Counted from the stretch's first letter, positions 22,801 to 32,928 are shown. The stretch is DNA of 64,000 nt from Allolobophora icterica (GCA_963556255.1 OY744614.1:37867054-37931053); one strand, 5' to 3'. Numbers and translations: made by a program. Notes: generated from the sequence alone by a model not told the origin.

Positions 22801-25330
22801 CCTGTTTCCGACTCTGCGCTCTCGTCATTACATTTGCTCGTACACTCACATCTCCTTGTATCGTTTTAACTTTCATCTGTGGTACGGCTTTTAATTCGGC
22901 AATTATCTCTGGATGCAACAAGAATCTTTCTGTACTGCCCATCTTTGCAATACTAGCACACATCAAGGTGACATAAGGTGTAAGTGAACACTGGATTTTA
23001 CGCGGAAATCCCTCTTCTTCCACGTCACTATCACACAGTCTAACATCGACTTTCACTAACTTCGCAGGAATGGCATCTCCTGCCACACATTGCAAATTCA
23101 CTTTTCCCATTTGTTCCACCTTCATGCCTTCCAGTAATTCTTCACTAATCACCGGAATCTCTGCACCCGAGTCGCTCAGTGCTTTGACTTTCACTGGCTC
23201 TTTACCGTCTACTGCACGAATTTCAACCTCGACATATTGCAAGAACGATTTCTTCAATATTCGACTGTCATCTTTTCCTATGACTTCTCTCTGAATTTCA
23301 GCATCCAATAGAATTTCTTTTTGAATACCACATTTCATCACTGACTTTACTTCAGTCTCTTGGTTTTCTTGACCCGTGGTTTGATTATCTGTATCACTAA
23401 CCACTTGAATCAAATTCACCCTTGTGTGTTCTTGATTTCTGCTAGAACTAGCTGCTGCCACTGGAACTGGACAAAATTTAACCAAATGTTTGTCTGAACC
23501 ACAGTTGTGACAACGCTTCACCACCATACCTCGTTGTTCATTGCCTTCATATCTCTTATACTGCGTAAACGATGTGTTGCCTTCCCTCTTGGCAAACGGC
23601 GCTGACGATTTGTTAAATCCCTGACGACCAAACGTCACTTCTCTGGTCTCATTGGGTACAGGGACACTAGCCTTGACTTCCTTACCTTTGAACTGATTCC
23701 CTGTTCCTGGATTACTTTTCCACTTTCCACTCTGGCTTTGGTTTACGGAACGTTGAGAAGGATAACTGTTTATATTTGGAAATGCAAACCCAATTCGATT
23801 GTTTACATGAATGTCTGCTAGGTCTGCCACTGCACTAGCTTGGAGACAGTCAGTTCCTTCCTTCGACAATACAAACTGTAGTGGACCTGGCGGTAAACAT
23901 TCTTTCAGCTTATCCGCTACCAGCAAATCAAAGAGCGTATCATACTCTTTGTTCACGTTTCGACTTCTCACGTAATAGTTTAACAAGTTCTTCAGTCTTG
24001 CCGTAAACATCGTATAAGTCTCTTCTGTTGTCTTCTTAGCATCCACAAATCTGGCTCTGTATTCTCTCGAAGTCAACTTAAATTCTTTTAATAAGTGCTG
24101 CTTGACTCTATCATAATTGTCTAGATCATCGTATGACAATCTATTCAGAACGGTTCGAGCTTTCGGCGTCATCAATGGTAGTAATAATTTCACCCAAAAC
24201 GGCTTCTCCACAGCAAAGCTACGAAACGCGTTCTCGACTGTTTCAAAATATAATGGCACCTCCATCATATCAGTTGGCATTTGAGGCAATACATGCTTCA
24301 TTGCATCACCTATTTTCTTAATTTTTGACACCAAAGTTTCACTTTCTTGCTGTTTCCTTCTTTCAGCTTCCCGTTCTTCTCTCATTTGCGTTTCTTTCAA
24401 TGTCAATTTTGATTTCTCCAGTTTCAGACGTTCTTGTCTTTCTGTCTCTGCCTTTTCCAAACTTTCTTTCTGAAATTTGAGTTCTTCTTGTCTGATCTGT
24501 TCTGCGCGTTCTAACTCTAACGTTCGCGCTTTTTCTTTTTCTTCTTCACGCATTCTCTTTGCTTCAATCTGTTGCTGACGAACCTCTTCATCACTTTTTC
24601 TAGCTTTTTCAAATTCAATCATCTGCTCCAATCTTCTTCTTTCAGCATCTTCCCTATCTCTTTTCAACTGTTCTAACTGAATCTCAAACTGATTCTTTTG
24701 CAATTCAAGTTCTGCCTTACGCACTTGTTCTGCTTTATCTTCTCTCTCTCTTTGCAGACGCAATTCCTCTTGCCTTGCAAGTTCCGCTTTCTCTTCTTTC
24801 TCTCTCTGCAAGCGCAATTCTTCTTGCCTTGCAAGTTCCGCTTTCTCTTCTTTCTCTCTCTGCAAGCGCAATTCTTCTTGCCTTGCAAGTTCCGCTTTCT
24901 CTTCTTTCTCTCTCTGCAGACGTTCTGCTTTCTCTTCTTTCTCTCGCTGCAAGCGCAATTCTTCTTGCCTTGCAAGTTCCGCTTTCTCTTCTTTCTCTCT
25001 CTGACGACGCAATTCTTCCTGTCTTATCTCTTTCTCTTCTTGTCTCCGTTTCTCCTCCCTATCTTCTTTCATCATCATCCACTGCATCAACATCTCCATA
25101 GACATAGGCGCAGGAGGTTTTTCAATAGCCTTTTCGACGGCACCGCCAACGGCACCTTCTTCTTCGACTTCTTCTTTAACCCACACATCGGCGAGTTCCT
25201 GTATCATGTCACCACGTGACATACCTTCTAATTGTTCTTCTTTAAAACCGGCTTTCAACAAACGCTGTTTTAGACTTTCCGTAGACATCTTCTTAATATC
25301 TGCTTGTCTTTCAGCACTTAGTTTCTCCAT
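19826..25330 (-). CDS. Gag-Pol polyprotein of a Gmr1-like retrotransposon (GAG-PR-IN-RT-RH)
   Basis: A single 1834-residue frame with no gag/pol frameshift. Residues 1-40 include a SAP-like helix pair (L-K-Q-R-L-L-K-A-G-F). Residues 90-330 are a charged coiled coil with about five 18-residue repeats of the type Q-R-E-K-E-E-K-A-E-L-A-R-Q-E-E-L-R-L. The capsid region (about 340-530) contains L-F-D-L-L-V-A-D-K-L-K-E-C-L-P, which resembles the SCAN domain. A CCHC knuckle (C-H-N-C-G-S-D-K-H-L-V-K-F-C) lies near 605 and the protease motif (A-L-S-D-S-G-A-E) near 722. Integrase follows: an HHCC module ending C-K-S-C-E-K-C near 1030, then D (M-D-L-V-G), D (T-S-D-Q-G-T-N-F) and E (G-L-V-E-R-W-N-Q) between about 1058 and 1152. 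Reverse transcriptase has Y-V-D-D near 1569. RNase H (L-Y-C-D-S-S-D-F) closes the protein, which ends A-D-C-L-S-R-L. The start is the first ATG after the leader. Confidence 0.95.
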   Translation of the reverse strand: MEKLSAERQADIKKMSTESLKQRLLKAGFKEEQLEGMSRGDMIQELADVWVKEEVEEEGAVGGAVEKAIEKPPAPMSMEMLMQWMMMKEDREEKRRQEEKEIRQEELRRQREKEEKAELARQEELRLQREKEEKAERLQREKEEKAELARQEELRLQREKEEKAELARQEELRLQREKEEKAELARQEELRLQREREDKAEQVRKAELELQKNQFEIQLEQLKRDREDAERRRLEQMIEFEKARKSDEEVRQQQIEAKRMREEEKEKARTLELERAEQIRQEELKFQKESLEKAETERQERLKLEKSKLTLKETQMREEREAERRKQQESETLVSKIKKIGDAMKHVLPQMPTDMMEVPLYFETVENAFRSFAVEKPFWVKLLLPLMTPKARTVLNRLSYDDLDNYDRVKQHLLKEFKLTSREYRARFVDAKKTTEETYTMFTARLKNLLNYYVRSRNVNKEYDTLFDLLVADKLKECLPPGPLQFVLSKEGTDCLQASAVADLADIHVNNRIGFAFPNINSYPSQRSVNQSQSGKWKSNPGTGNQFKGKEVKASVPVPNETREVTFGRQGFNKSSAPFAKREGNTSFTQYKRYEGNEQRGMVVKRCHNCGSDKHLVKFCPVPVAAASSSRNQEHTRVNLIQVVSDTDNQTTGQENQETEVKSVMKCGIQKEILLDAEIQREVIGKDDSRILKKSFLQYVEVEIRAVDGKEPVKVKALSDSGAEIPVISEELLEGMKVEQMGKVNLQCVAGDAIPAKLVKVDVRLCDSDVEEEGFPRKIQCSLTPYVTLMCASIAKMGSTERFLLHPEIIAELKAVPQMKVKTIQGDVSVRANVMTRAQSRKQEMVDVDEKSETESSSDEENESNKQRSLSRDGVTSEINEQEMAACENGTLNETEEDDECDVEIGDLYRDEEMDEEQKVQSADSKKFEEQQRKDESLKPWWKLAQEKESEFCVINGLLHKKYQILDQTIYQLVLPKERRIKVMELAHESVFGGHLGEEKTRERIKLSFVWPKMRRDIVKFCKSCEKCQLKARSLVMDRVPITPVSREEVAFKRMTMDLVGPIDPVSAAGHKYCLCIVDSCTRWPTIFLLKSLTAKAVCEALTELFMNVGVPSVITSDQGTNFTASLTREFLNLMGCSPRFDTPGHPEAAGLVERWNQTFKKMIHHVIIDNPRKWHKIIPFTVWALREVPNATTGVSPYMLVYGKIPRGPLAILKESWTREINLPPHVGVKPEKYLKELKENMEKALLFAESYSREKQLQYTNQYNKRAKHKEFEAGEKVTVLYPTSTNKLISRWHGPCTIIHRRSKYSYLVDMGENGRKIIHANKIRKYVTRALSCGLIVEEDEDFGSVVELPMRNEVQDDKNSLNLDPEQISHLTVTQQEQLLKVLNKYCDRFSEKPGLCTLVEHEIELKPGFREKEFAAYRIPLIYRSEVERQIKEMLKTNIIKPSSSRMASPLVIVKKKDGSLRLACDYRYINSFTVDCKYPMPIVRDVLNKVGKSNVISILDCRSAYWTCPVKQSDQWKTAFVTHNGLYEFTRVPFGMINSGRTFVKAINLVLQPISDFAEPYVDDIAVHSDSWKVHLQHLDAFLMQMRLHNVTLNLKKCIFGKSEVRFIGHVVGSGKIKMNPDRIESLTNLKIPETKKQVKQLLGFFNYYRQFIKDFAQIAKPLSDLTSKRVSDKIDWTVEHQQAFDLLKEAVRSKVVLYVFEVGKPFNLYCDSSDFAVGAVLTQMDDKGIERPVSFISQKLTDTQKRWATVEKEAYAIVWALNKLKEIIIGSKIFIFTDHNPLTYLTESMSKSAKLVRWALALQTFDVEVKYKKGRLNVIADCLSRL

Positions 25331-25504
25331 CTTACTTGTTTACTTTGGTGATTTCTCTTTTCAAAGAAGTCACGGTTTTTCTTGGTGTGTGAATCGATAA
25401 ACAAACGGGATTTCTTTTGTATTTGTTCGTGGAAAACAACGAAATTTTTATACCGTTTCTCGTGTTCCACCGTCGTTGATATCGTAAACTCGTCACACAG
25501 CACA

Positions 25505-25728
25505 CAACGCGTAGATTCTTCTAACACCGTCGTAGATTCTTCTAACACCGTTGTAAATTCTTTTATCACCGTCGTTGATTCTTCTATCCGCCGAAGGAGG
25601 TGATAACGTGAATTTTAATCCACCGTGAGTTTATATCCACCGTGAGTATTTATTCCACCGTGAGTATTTATTCCACCGTGAGTATTTATCCACCGTGAGT
25701 ATTTATCCACCGTGAGTTCTTATCCACA
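25505..25728 (-). repeat. Two short tandem arrays in the retrotransposon leader
   Basis: 25505-25600 has three to four copies of a ~21-bp word around GTAGATTCTTCTAACACCGTC. 25620-25728 has about six copies of CCACCGTGAGTATTTATTC (17-19 bp). Both sit between primer-binding site and gag start, where packaging or translation-control sequences would be expected. Confidence 0.8.
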
Positions 25729-25729
25729 C

Positions 25730-25743
25730 CGACGCTGTCACCA
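25730..25743 (-). promoter_or_regulatory. Primer-binding site
   Basis: Four bases after the 5' LTR the reverse strand reads TGGTGACAGCGTCG. It starts with the TGG complementary to a tRNA CCA end, as a primer-binding site should. I cannot say which tRNA it matches. Confidence 0.65.
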
Positions 25744-25747
25744 ATAA

Positions 25748-26223
25748 TGTCAACCCAATCCTTCCGTTGACAATCCTTCTGATTAAATCCTTGTTCTCTT
25801 CGTACTTAACGCCTATTTAACGTTCACCTTTTGAACACTAATTCTACGTATAAGTATAACCTGAATTAATCAGCAACACAGTTTAATATCTTTTAGTTTA
25901 ATAAGAAACAAACAGACAGAACTCAATTCGATTACAACTCGACTAGTCAGCCACACTACTACAGCGAACACACTCGAATTCAAACTTCTCTAGTCAGCAT
26001 AATTCTTCGCGCCTCTTGACACACCTGTCTTCTGTGCGCATAAGCGAACTCTAATAATATACATATAGCGCGCCGCTGCCGATATCGGCCGGCCGCGCAT
26101 GTCACTAAGACTATACGTTATACATCTATCATATATACATATACACGTGAAACTAAAGTAAGCGCACTAAATATATACGCCAATATCTCGCACTGCAAGA
26201 CTGTACACAAAACTCAGTTCACA
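25748..26223 (-). repeat. 5' LTR of the Gmr1-like element
   Basis: 476 bp, apparently identical to 19236-19711. It should carry the promoter that drives leftward transcription through gag-pol. Confidence 0.95.
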
Positions 26224-26556
26224 CTACCCTTGCATTTAGCATAGGACTGTAGGTAGACAAATTTAAAAAATAATACAATGTAATTTTAAGAATGTAATCT
26301 TTCTGAATTTGTTCGCATACAGCTTAGTGACACCTGGCATACCACTAGTGGTACGTGTACCACCGTTTGAAAACCACTACTGTACACCGTTTTGCTTGAT
26401 GAATAAATATCTGTTCTTACTGAAGTGGCACTGTTTAAATTTTTAGTAAAAATTGTTTACAATGCAGAAATTACGTGAAATGTAAATGTACACGATTTTC
26501 TATAGTGATGGTGTGGCCTCAACCCTGCTACTTTTTAGATGAATTGATTGGGCGAA

Positions 26557-26865
26557 AGGGGTGCTCGATAGTGTAGTGGTTATAGCTAGTGTAGTGGTTC
26601 GTGCCGCTGGACTATCAAGCATGAGGTCAGAGGTTCAATTCCCCCGAGGGCAGAAATTTTCTTCTAGATTTCTGATCCACGTGCACCCGCTATCCAACTC
26701 AGCTATAATGAATACACTGACTGTACCCTGTCGGTGGGAAGATGAGACGGCAAGGGACAGGACTGGCCTCCCGCCCTCGTTTGCCGAGGCTAAGAAAATG
26801 AAGTCGCTAACACTTCATACTCATGGCTGCCTCAGGGCTGGCTTAATAAGGGACTGCTGTTCTAC
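26557..26865 (+). mobile_element. tRNA-derived SINE, family 1, with duplicated head segment
   Basis: A full-length copy in which the A-box region is repeated (GATAGTGTAGTGGTT, then GCTAGTGTAGTGGTT). The B box reads GAGGTTCAATTCC. The body shows GGGAAGATGAGACGGCAAGG and AACACTTCATACTCATGGCT. Confidence 0.8.
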
Positions 26866-26936
26866 TTATCGGGAAAGATCCTTCACCACTGCTGTCCGTT
26901 CATACCCAGGTTTCTTATTACTTACTGTAGGCATGC

Positions 26937-27073
26937 AGGGGTTAAAGTGGGTGGGAACGGCGTTCCCACTGCTCTCGAAATTCTTTGCTTGCGTTCCCAC
27001 TGCTCACGCATGCGTTCCAATGAAACTCTTCTTTGGCGTTCCCACTGCTCACCCAAACCACTTTAACCACTGA
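26937..27073. repeat. Short inverted repeat with internal GCGTTCCCACTGCTCA repeats
   Basis: The ends CAGGGGTTAAAGTGGGTGGG and CCACTTTAACCACTG are roughly inverted. Inside, GCGTTCCCACTGCTC occurs three times. It is probably a small hAT-like element, but no clean target duplication is visible. Confidence 0.5.
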
Positions 27074-27359
27074 AGTCTGTAGGGATATCAGTTGTAGGCC
27101 CTATAATAAATAATTTACCTTTGTTCTGATCTTTCTTGAGGTGACAGCAAGGAAGTTACTCTTTCGATGATCGTGATGAATGTGAAGAACGATAATGATG
27201 TCAGCTATTTACCTGTATTCTGATTACCTGTGTACGTGTTAGTGTTAGCCACAAGCGCCTCTGAGTAGCCCTCTTGAAGAGGCGCTATATAAATGTTTTA
27301 ATGAATGAACACGAGTTTCTTACCATTTGAGTTTTGAAATTCTGAGTAGCTTATCAGCA

Positions 27360-27568
27360 TAAATTTGGTTCGAGATTTCTGCCCCATCCATGCCAGTAGC
27401 CAACTCAGCTATAATGAGTACACTGACCGTATACTGTCGGTGGGAAGATGAGATGGTGAGGGAGAGGACTGGCCACCTGCCGCCTTACGCCGAGGCTAAG
27501 AAAATTAAGTCGCTAACACTTCATACTCATGGCTGCTTCAGGGCTAGCTTAAGGGACTGCTCTTCTTC
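27360..27568 (+). mobile_element. 5'-truncated SINE, family 1
   Basis: It starts at AAATTTGGTTCGAGATTTC, beyond the tRNA-like head, and runs to the GGGACTGCTCTTCTTCT tail. Confidence 0.8.
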
Positions 27569-28204
27569 TATCAGCATGGCAGCCAATTCCATTGATTTTT
27601 TTATCCAGGCAAAAGAGTAGACTCTTGCAAGAAAACGGAATCTTAGAGTAGGCTAAGTCAGTAGCAGATAGTAATTCCAACCTGGTTAAATTAGAAATTT
27701 CCTACGAAAGTCTGCGATATAGTAGTTTATTGAATGGAGTTTTGTGTAAATTTTGTAATATCTGTTAATTTGATTATTGTGTGTAAATTTATTTGTGTTT
27801 TTATAATTTAATTACCGATGTACAAAATAAAAGCCAATCTGCTTCTTCAGTTTGAATTATCTTTGTGGATAACTGAAACCTTGGGTTGCTCATTTTAAGT
27901 ATGGTATAAGGGGAATAGCTGGCGAAGGAGATTGGGGACAGAGAGCTCTCTTCTCACACACCTAATCATAGTAATCTCCAAACTTCTAAAGTGTCACTCG
28001 AAGGCCAAGCACAGGGCACCAGCCTATTCACGAGCGCTGCGTCAAATGACTCAAATCAGAGGCATTTCCAATGAGTAGTCCATAGGAGGTCCGAGTCCGG
28101 TTACCGTGGGGGACCTAGTATGCACTTGTAAAAATTACAGCATAAATTAAGAACACTAGCAACCCTAACAATGTAATATACTGTAACGGAAAACCAGTAT
28201 AGTA
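27569..28204. other. Non-genic sequence
   Basis: AT-rich sequence, then the dispersed repeat at 27969-28104 (same family as 1612-1716). I see no gene. Confidence 0.5.
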
Positions 28205-28480
28205 TAGTGTAGAGAGGGCCTCCTTGCGATCCTCGGCCCGTGGACTTATGGTCGTTCCGCGTATGCAGTCTTCTACGGCCCAATCCAGGAGCTTTGCCTA
28301 TGTGGGTACTTCAGCCTGGAACAGTCTTCCCCAGACCCTCCGCCAAGAGCTTATTGTCTCTCTCCTCCAGTTCCGTAGACGCTTGAAAACCTTTCTTTTT
28401 CCCGGTTTTGGCAGTGATGCGGGTCGAGAGCGCCGCTGATTTGAGTGGCGCTATATAAATGTTCAATTACAATTACAATC
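28205..28480 (+). pseudogene. LINE ORF2 C terminus with GCGCTATATAAAT tail
   Basis: The frame reads R-S-F-A-Y-V-G-T-S-A-W-N-S-L-P and R-R-R-L-K-T-F-L-F, the tail signature of CR1/L2-group polymerases. It is followed by GAGTGGCGCTATATAAATG and an (ACAATT)n-like end. Only the 3' end of the element is present. Confidence 0.75.
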
Positions 28481-28484
28481 GTAA

Positions 28485-28985
28485 GAGCCTTGCAGAGTCG
28501 CGTGTATCAGTCAGCTATCAGTCAGATGGGAAAAGGTGTCTTTAATGTTGGAGAAAATGCGTTGCAGACCGTAGTGAAACGGAACGAATTTTAGTAGGTA
28601 AATGGTCCAACCGTCCAACGACAGAGAAGCCCCGACGTACACGTGTTGAGGTGTAAGAGCGTGGAACCACGAGCAGAACGAAGCGTCCCGGGGCTATGAA
28701 GAGACCGGAACGCACAGCTCACTTATGTATGCGGGAGCAGTACCAGTCAAGGAACATCGCACAATCATAGGGATCTTGTAGCGTATGCGATCAGCGGTTG
28801 GCAGCCAATGCAGATTATGTCGTATATAATCTGATATATGTGCAAAACGAGGTAGACTGGCCAGTAGACGAGCAGCTGAGTTGAGAACCGATTGTAGTAC
28901 TGTTGTCCAATGCGGAAGAGTGGGAGGCCAGCAAAGAGGGCGTTACGGTGATCGAGACGAGAGAGGATGAAGGAGTATCATAATC
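28485..28985 (-). pseudogene. LINE ORF2 fragment, opposite orientation
   Basis: The reverse strand contains H-W-L-P-T-A-D-R-I-R-Y-K-I-P, typical of the LHWLP..RI.YKI segment near the C terminus of CR1/L2-type polymerases, and C-S-L-T-G-T-A-P-A-Y-I-S-E-L. It faces the LINE tail at 28205-28480, so two insertions abut. Confidence 0.65.
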
Positions 28986-30310
<1,325 letters not shown>

Positions 30311-30926
30311 CTGGCTGCAGTGGTCCGTCAAGGGAAGTTCTTAAGACGACAGCAGACCGACGGGCATAATATGGCCAACTCATTTACACGGACGCCTCAT
30401 GCAGGACTCCCTCCATGCCTGTCACGGGCGGAGGGCTGGTAGACCCTCCCGCCCTTCATGACTGACCCCAGCCAGTGAGGGAGGAATGGGGAGGGTTATA
30501 CTTCTTTATTCTCATTCAGGCCAGCTCGAAGCTAAGTGCGGGAAATTGATCTGACTGCTACGGTTACCAGTAAAACAATTATTGTAGTGTAAGCTTACTT
30601 CTTAAAACCTATAGTCTGAAGCACATTTTACTTTTCAATATTACAGCTTATTATAAAGTTAATTTACGTTCCGTGATCTTTGACGTTAAATTTGAACTAA
30701 GTTTTAAACTAAATTTACATACCGTGATTTTTCAAGGGTTACAGCTAGTTAATATATAATTTCATAATTAGGCCTATATAATTACATAATTAGGCCTATA
30801 TAATTACAGTATATGCCTATATAAAGAATCTGTGAAAGCCTGCAGCAGCATGGATGCATGAATGTAGGCTTATTCTGAGGCTTCGTAAGTTGTTGACTCT
30901 TACACTTTTCATACGAATCTCGTTCA

Positions 30927-31492
30927 ATGGTCGTTTTTCAGTTGTGCGGAATGCTGGCTCGCAGGACACGAAGACTTCGAACACAAAATTTAGGGGCCAT
31001 CCACATATTACGTACGCACTTAGGGGGGTCGGGGGGTCGGAAATTCTCGATTTTGCGTACGGGTGCGAACGGGGGGGAGGGGGGACAAAATGTGTACGTA
31101 CGCAAAATAAACTTCTAATTATTACGTCCACATTAGCCTATTTATAACTCTGTATTGTCCTATAGTCGTCCCGATGGCATTTTATTACATTATATAAAAG
31201 CCATGTGCAGTTATTCTGTGCTGTGCTATATATATTCTGTGCTGTAATTTGTCTATATTGGCCCTCACTCATCCTTCAATCTGGCCTAAAGTGCAGACAG
31301 TCCGCTGCCGAGACACTTTCTGGTCTTCGGGGGGGGGGGGTGTGCGTCAAGAGTACGTACCCCGGGGGGGGATTGGAAGAAAGTACGCTTGCGAACAGGG
31401 GGGTCAATTTTCCCGGATTTTTGCGTACGTAATATATGGATGGCCCCTAACTCTGGTGCTGGGCGTCCTTTGTCTTCTCTATGTTATCGGTA
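30927..31492 (+). pseudogene. Duplicated signal-anchor exon, broken by a MITE
   Basis: This is a paralogue of the exon at 12944-13022. 30951 onward reads M-L-A-R-R-T-R-R-L-R. After the MITE at 30993-31447 the rest of the exon follows (ACTCTGGTGCTGGGCG, reading T-L-V-L-G-V-L-C-L-L-Y-V-I) up to the same donor, CG|GTAAGT. The upstream 150 bp is duplicated too. The interruption puts a stop within the anchor, so this copy cannot make the protein unless the MITE is removed. No sulfotransferase exon follows it in the window. Confidence 0.7.
30993..31447. mobile_element. TA-target TIR element inside the duplicated exon
   Basis: The ends are GGGGCCATCCACATATTACG and the inverse TAATATATGGATGGCCCC. 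TA lies on both sides (TTA left, TAA right). Both subterminal regions contain GCGTACG and long G runs. The paralogous exon at 12944 is the empty site. Confidence 0.85.
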
Positions 31493-31502
31493 AGTTCACA
31501 AG

Positions 31503-31640
31503 GCGGCGCCTTGCATGGCTGCCAAACCGTGTGTTTAATTAAAATCTTGATTGTACTGTCATGTTTCAATGTAATCTTACTGCGTACTTGTCAGTTTGAA
31601 TTAATTAAGATTATTATTATTATTATTATTAAGTTCACAT
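31503..31640. repeat. Insertion with (TTA)n tail in the donor minisatellite
   Basis: Between GGTAAGTTCACA (ending about 31502) and AAGTTCACATAGGTAAGTTC (from about 31633) lies AT-rich sequence ending in seven ATT units. Comparison with 13022-13161 suggests an insertion, probably a short retroposed piece, within the 14-bp array. Confidence 0.45.
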
Positions 31641-31924
31641 AGGTAAGTTCACACAGTATGAGAATTATAGAAAAAATGGGGTAGGGGTGGGTTAGATTTT
31701 GATCCATGTGGGTTGGGGTGTGCAATGAACTTAACTGTGGGGTCCTAAGAAAGATTGGGGGGGGGGGTTTGAAATGTATTCGCTTTTCCACCTTAGGCTC
31801 AACCGATGGATCTGGCAGCTGGGTGTCGACCTGCATGATTACGGCTTGAAGTTGGTGCGCCATTGGAAGATACCTCTGAGGCTCTTGCATTAGAAATACA
31901 ACTATAACAGTCACTGATTTGTAA
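31641..31924. other. Non-genic sequence
   Basis: No recognised feature apart from G-runs near 31755. Confidence 0.4.
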
Positions 31925-32415
31925 TTTATGTATGTATATATGTATGTATGTTATAGATGACTATGTATGTATATATGTATGTATATACGTATTTATGTAT
32001 GTATGTTATAGGTATTTCTATGTTTGTATGTATATGTCTGTGTATATATGTATTTATGCGTGTATGTATGTATGTATATATGTACATATGTATTTGTATG
32101 TATATATTTATATATGTATGTATATATGTCATAGATGTGAGTATGTATGTATATATGCTATAGGTATGACTGTCTGTATGTATGTGTCTGTATGTATGTA
32201 TTCATATATGTATGTAATACTATGTATATATGTATGCATGCAGTATGTATGTTATAGGTACGACTATGTATGTATATGTTTGTATATATTTATATATGTA
32301 TGTTATAGATATGACTATGTATATATTTATGTATGTATGTATGTATGCATGTTATAGGTATGACTGTCTGTATGTATAAATATGTTTGTATGTATGTATT
32401 TATATATGCATGTTG
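31925..32415. repeat. (GTAT)n microsatellite with GTTATAGRTATGACTATG spacers
   Basis: Long GTAT runs are punctuated about seven times by a spacer of the type TGTTATAGGTATGACTATG, giving a higher-order repeat of about 50-60 bp. Confidence 0.85.
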
Positions 32416-32484
32416 TGTAGAAAACAAGGCGATTACTGTTTCCTACTGCACAATAGTCTAATGCAGAGGCGTAATTTGTGGGGA

Positions 32485-32632
32485 GTACCCAACTCAGTTA
32501 TGAGTACGCTGACCACACACTCTCAGTGGGAAGATTAAACAGCAGGGGAGAGGACTGGCCATCCGCCCTTACATGCCTGAGGCTAAGAAAAACACTTCAT
32601 ACCCATGGCTAGCTAAAGGGACTGCTCTTATT
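32485..32632 (+). mobile_element. 5'-truncated and deleted SINE, family 1
   Basis: It retains CCAACTCAGTTATGAGTACG, TCAGTGGGAAGATTAAACAG, GGACTGGCCATCCGCCCT and AACACTTCATACCCATGGCT. The tRNA-like head is gone. Confidence 0.75.
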
Positions 32633-32784
32633 CTTTGTACAAGATGTACCAAACAAATTAAAGCAAGTTGTAATGTAGCAACAGTTGTAATGTATGGACA
32701 GATATAGACGTGACTTTGTACTGTGATGGTGGTGTGTGGTAACCATTACTTTTAAAAGTGGTGGTGACAATTACCACTTCTGGC

Positions 32785-32920
32785 CATGGGCGTCCAGAGG
32801 GTGGGGCAAGGGGCATCTGCCCCCTGGATTTTGAAAGTTGTCAAATTTTCTGTGTTCGTGATGCAAAAACGTCATTTTGCCCCACCTGGAAAAACTTTGC
32901 CCCCCGTGGAAAAATTCATG
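32785..32920. mobile_element. Short hAT-like element or deletion derivative
   Basis: A perfect 8-bp duplication CTTCTGGC (32777-32784 and 32921-32928) brackets 136 bp that starts CATGGGCGTCCAGAGG. The right end matches the left for only four bases (CATG), so the superfamily rests mainly on the 8-bp duplication and the left-end sequence. Confidence 0.55.
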
Positions 32921-32928
32921 CTTCTGGC

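Larger units (their letters stand above)
19236..26223 (-). mobile_element. Gmr1-like Ty3/gypsy LTR retrotransposon, intact, 6988 bp
   Basis: Two 476-bp LTRs (19236-19711 and 25748-26223) begin TGTCAACCC and end TTCACA in + orientation; I found no difference between them by eye. A 5-bp target duplication CTACC flanks the element (19231-19235 and 26224-26228). On the coding (reverse) strand the order is 5' LTR, primer-binding site, leader, one 1834-codon gag-pol frame, polypurine tract, 3' LTR. Integrase precedes reverse transcriptase, the order of the Gmr1 group and of Ty1/copia, not of ordinary Ty3/gypsy. No env-like frame follows. Identical LTRs and an unbroken frame mean a recent and possibly active insertion. 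Confidence 0.95.
19128..26379. mobile_element. hAT-like MITE split by an LTR retrotransposon
   Basis: The left piece (19128-19235) starts CAGCGGTTTTCAATC and the right piece (26224-26379) ends GTTTGAAAACCACTA. Their flanks CTGTACAT and CTGTACAC match at 7 of 8 positions. Joining the two pieces gives a close relative of the uninterrupted 253-bp element at 43900-44152, which shares ACCACCAGGTAAAAA, CCACCAGCAAAGGCCAGAT and CACTAGTGGTAC. The Gmr1-like element therefore landed inside an older MITE. Confidence 0.88.

Noticed and set aside
22464..25219. Several + strand frames of 70-173 codons inside the retrotransposon
   Set aside because: Antisense shadows of the gag-pol frame.
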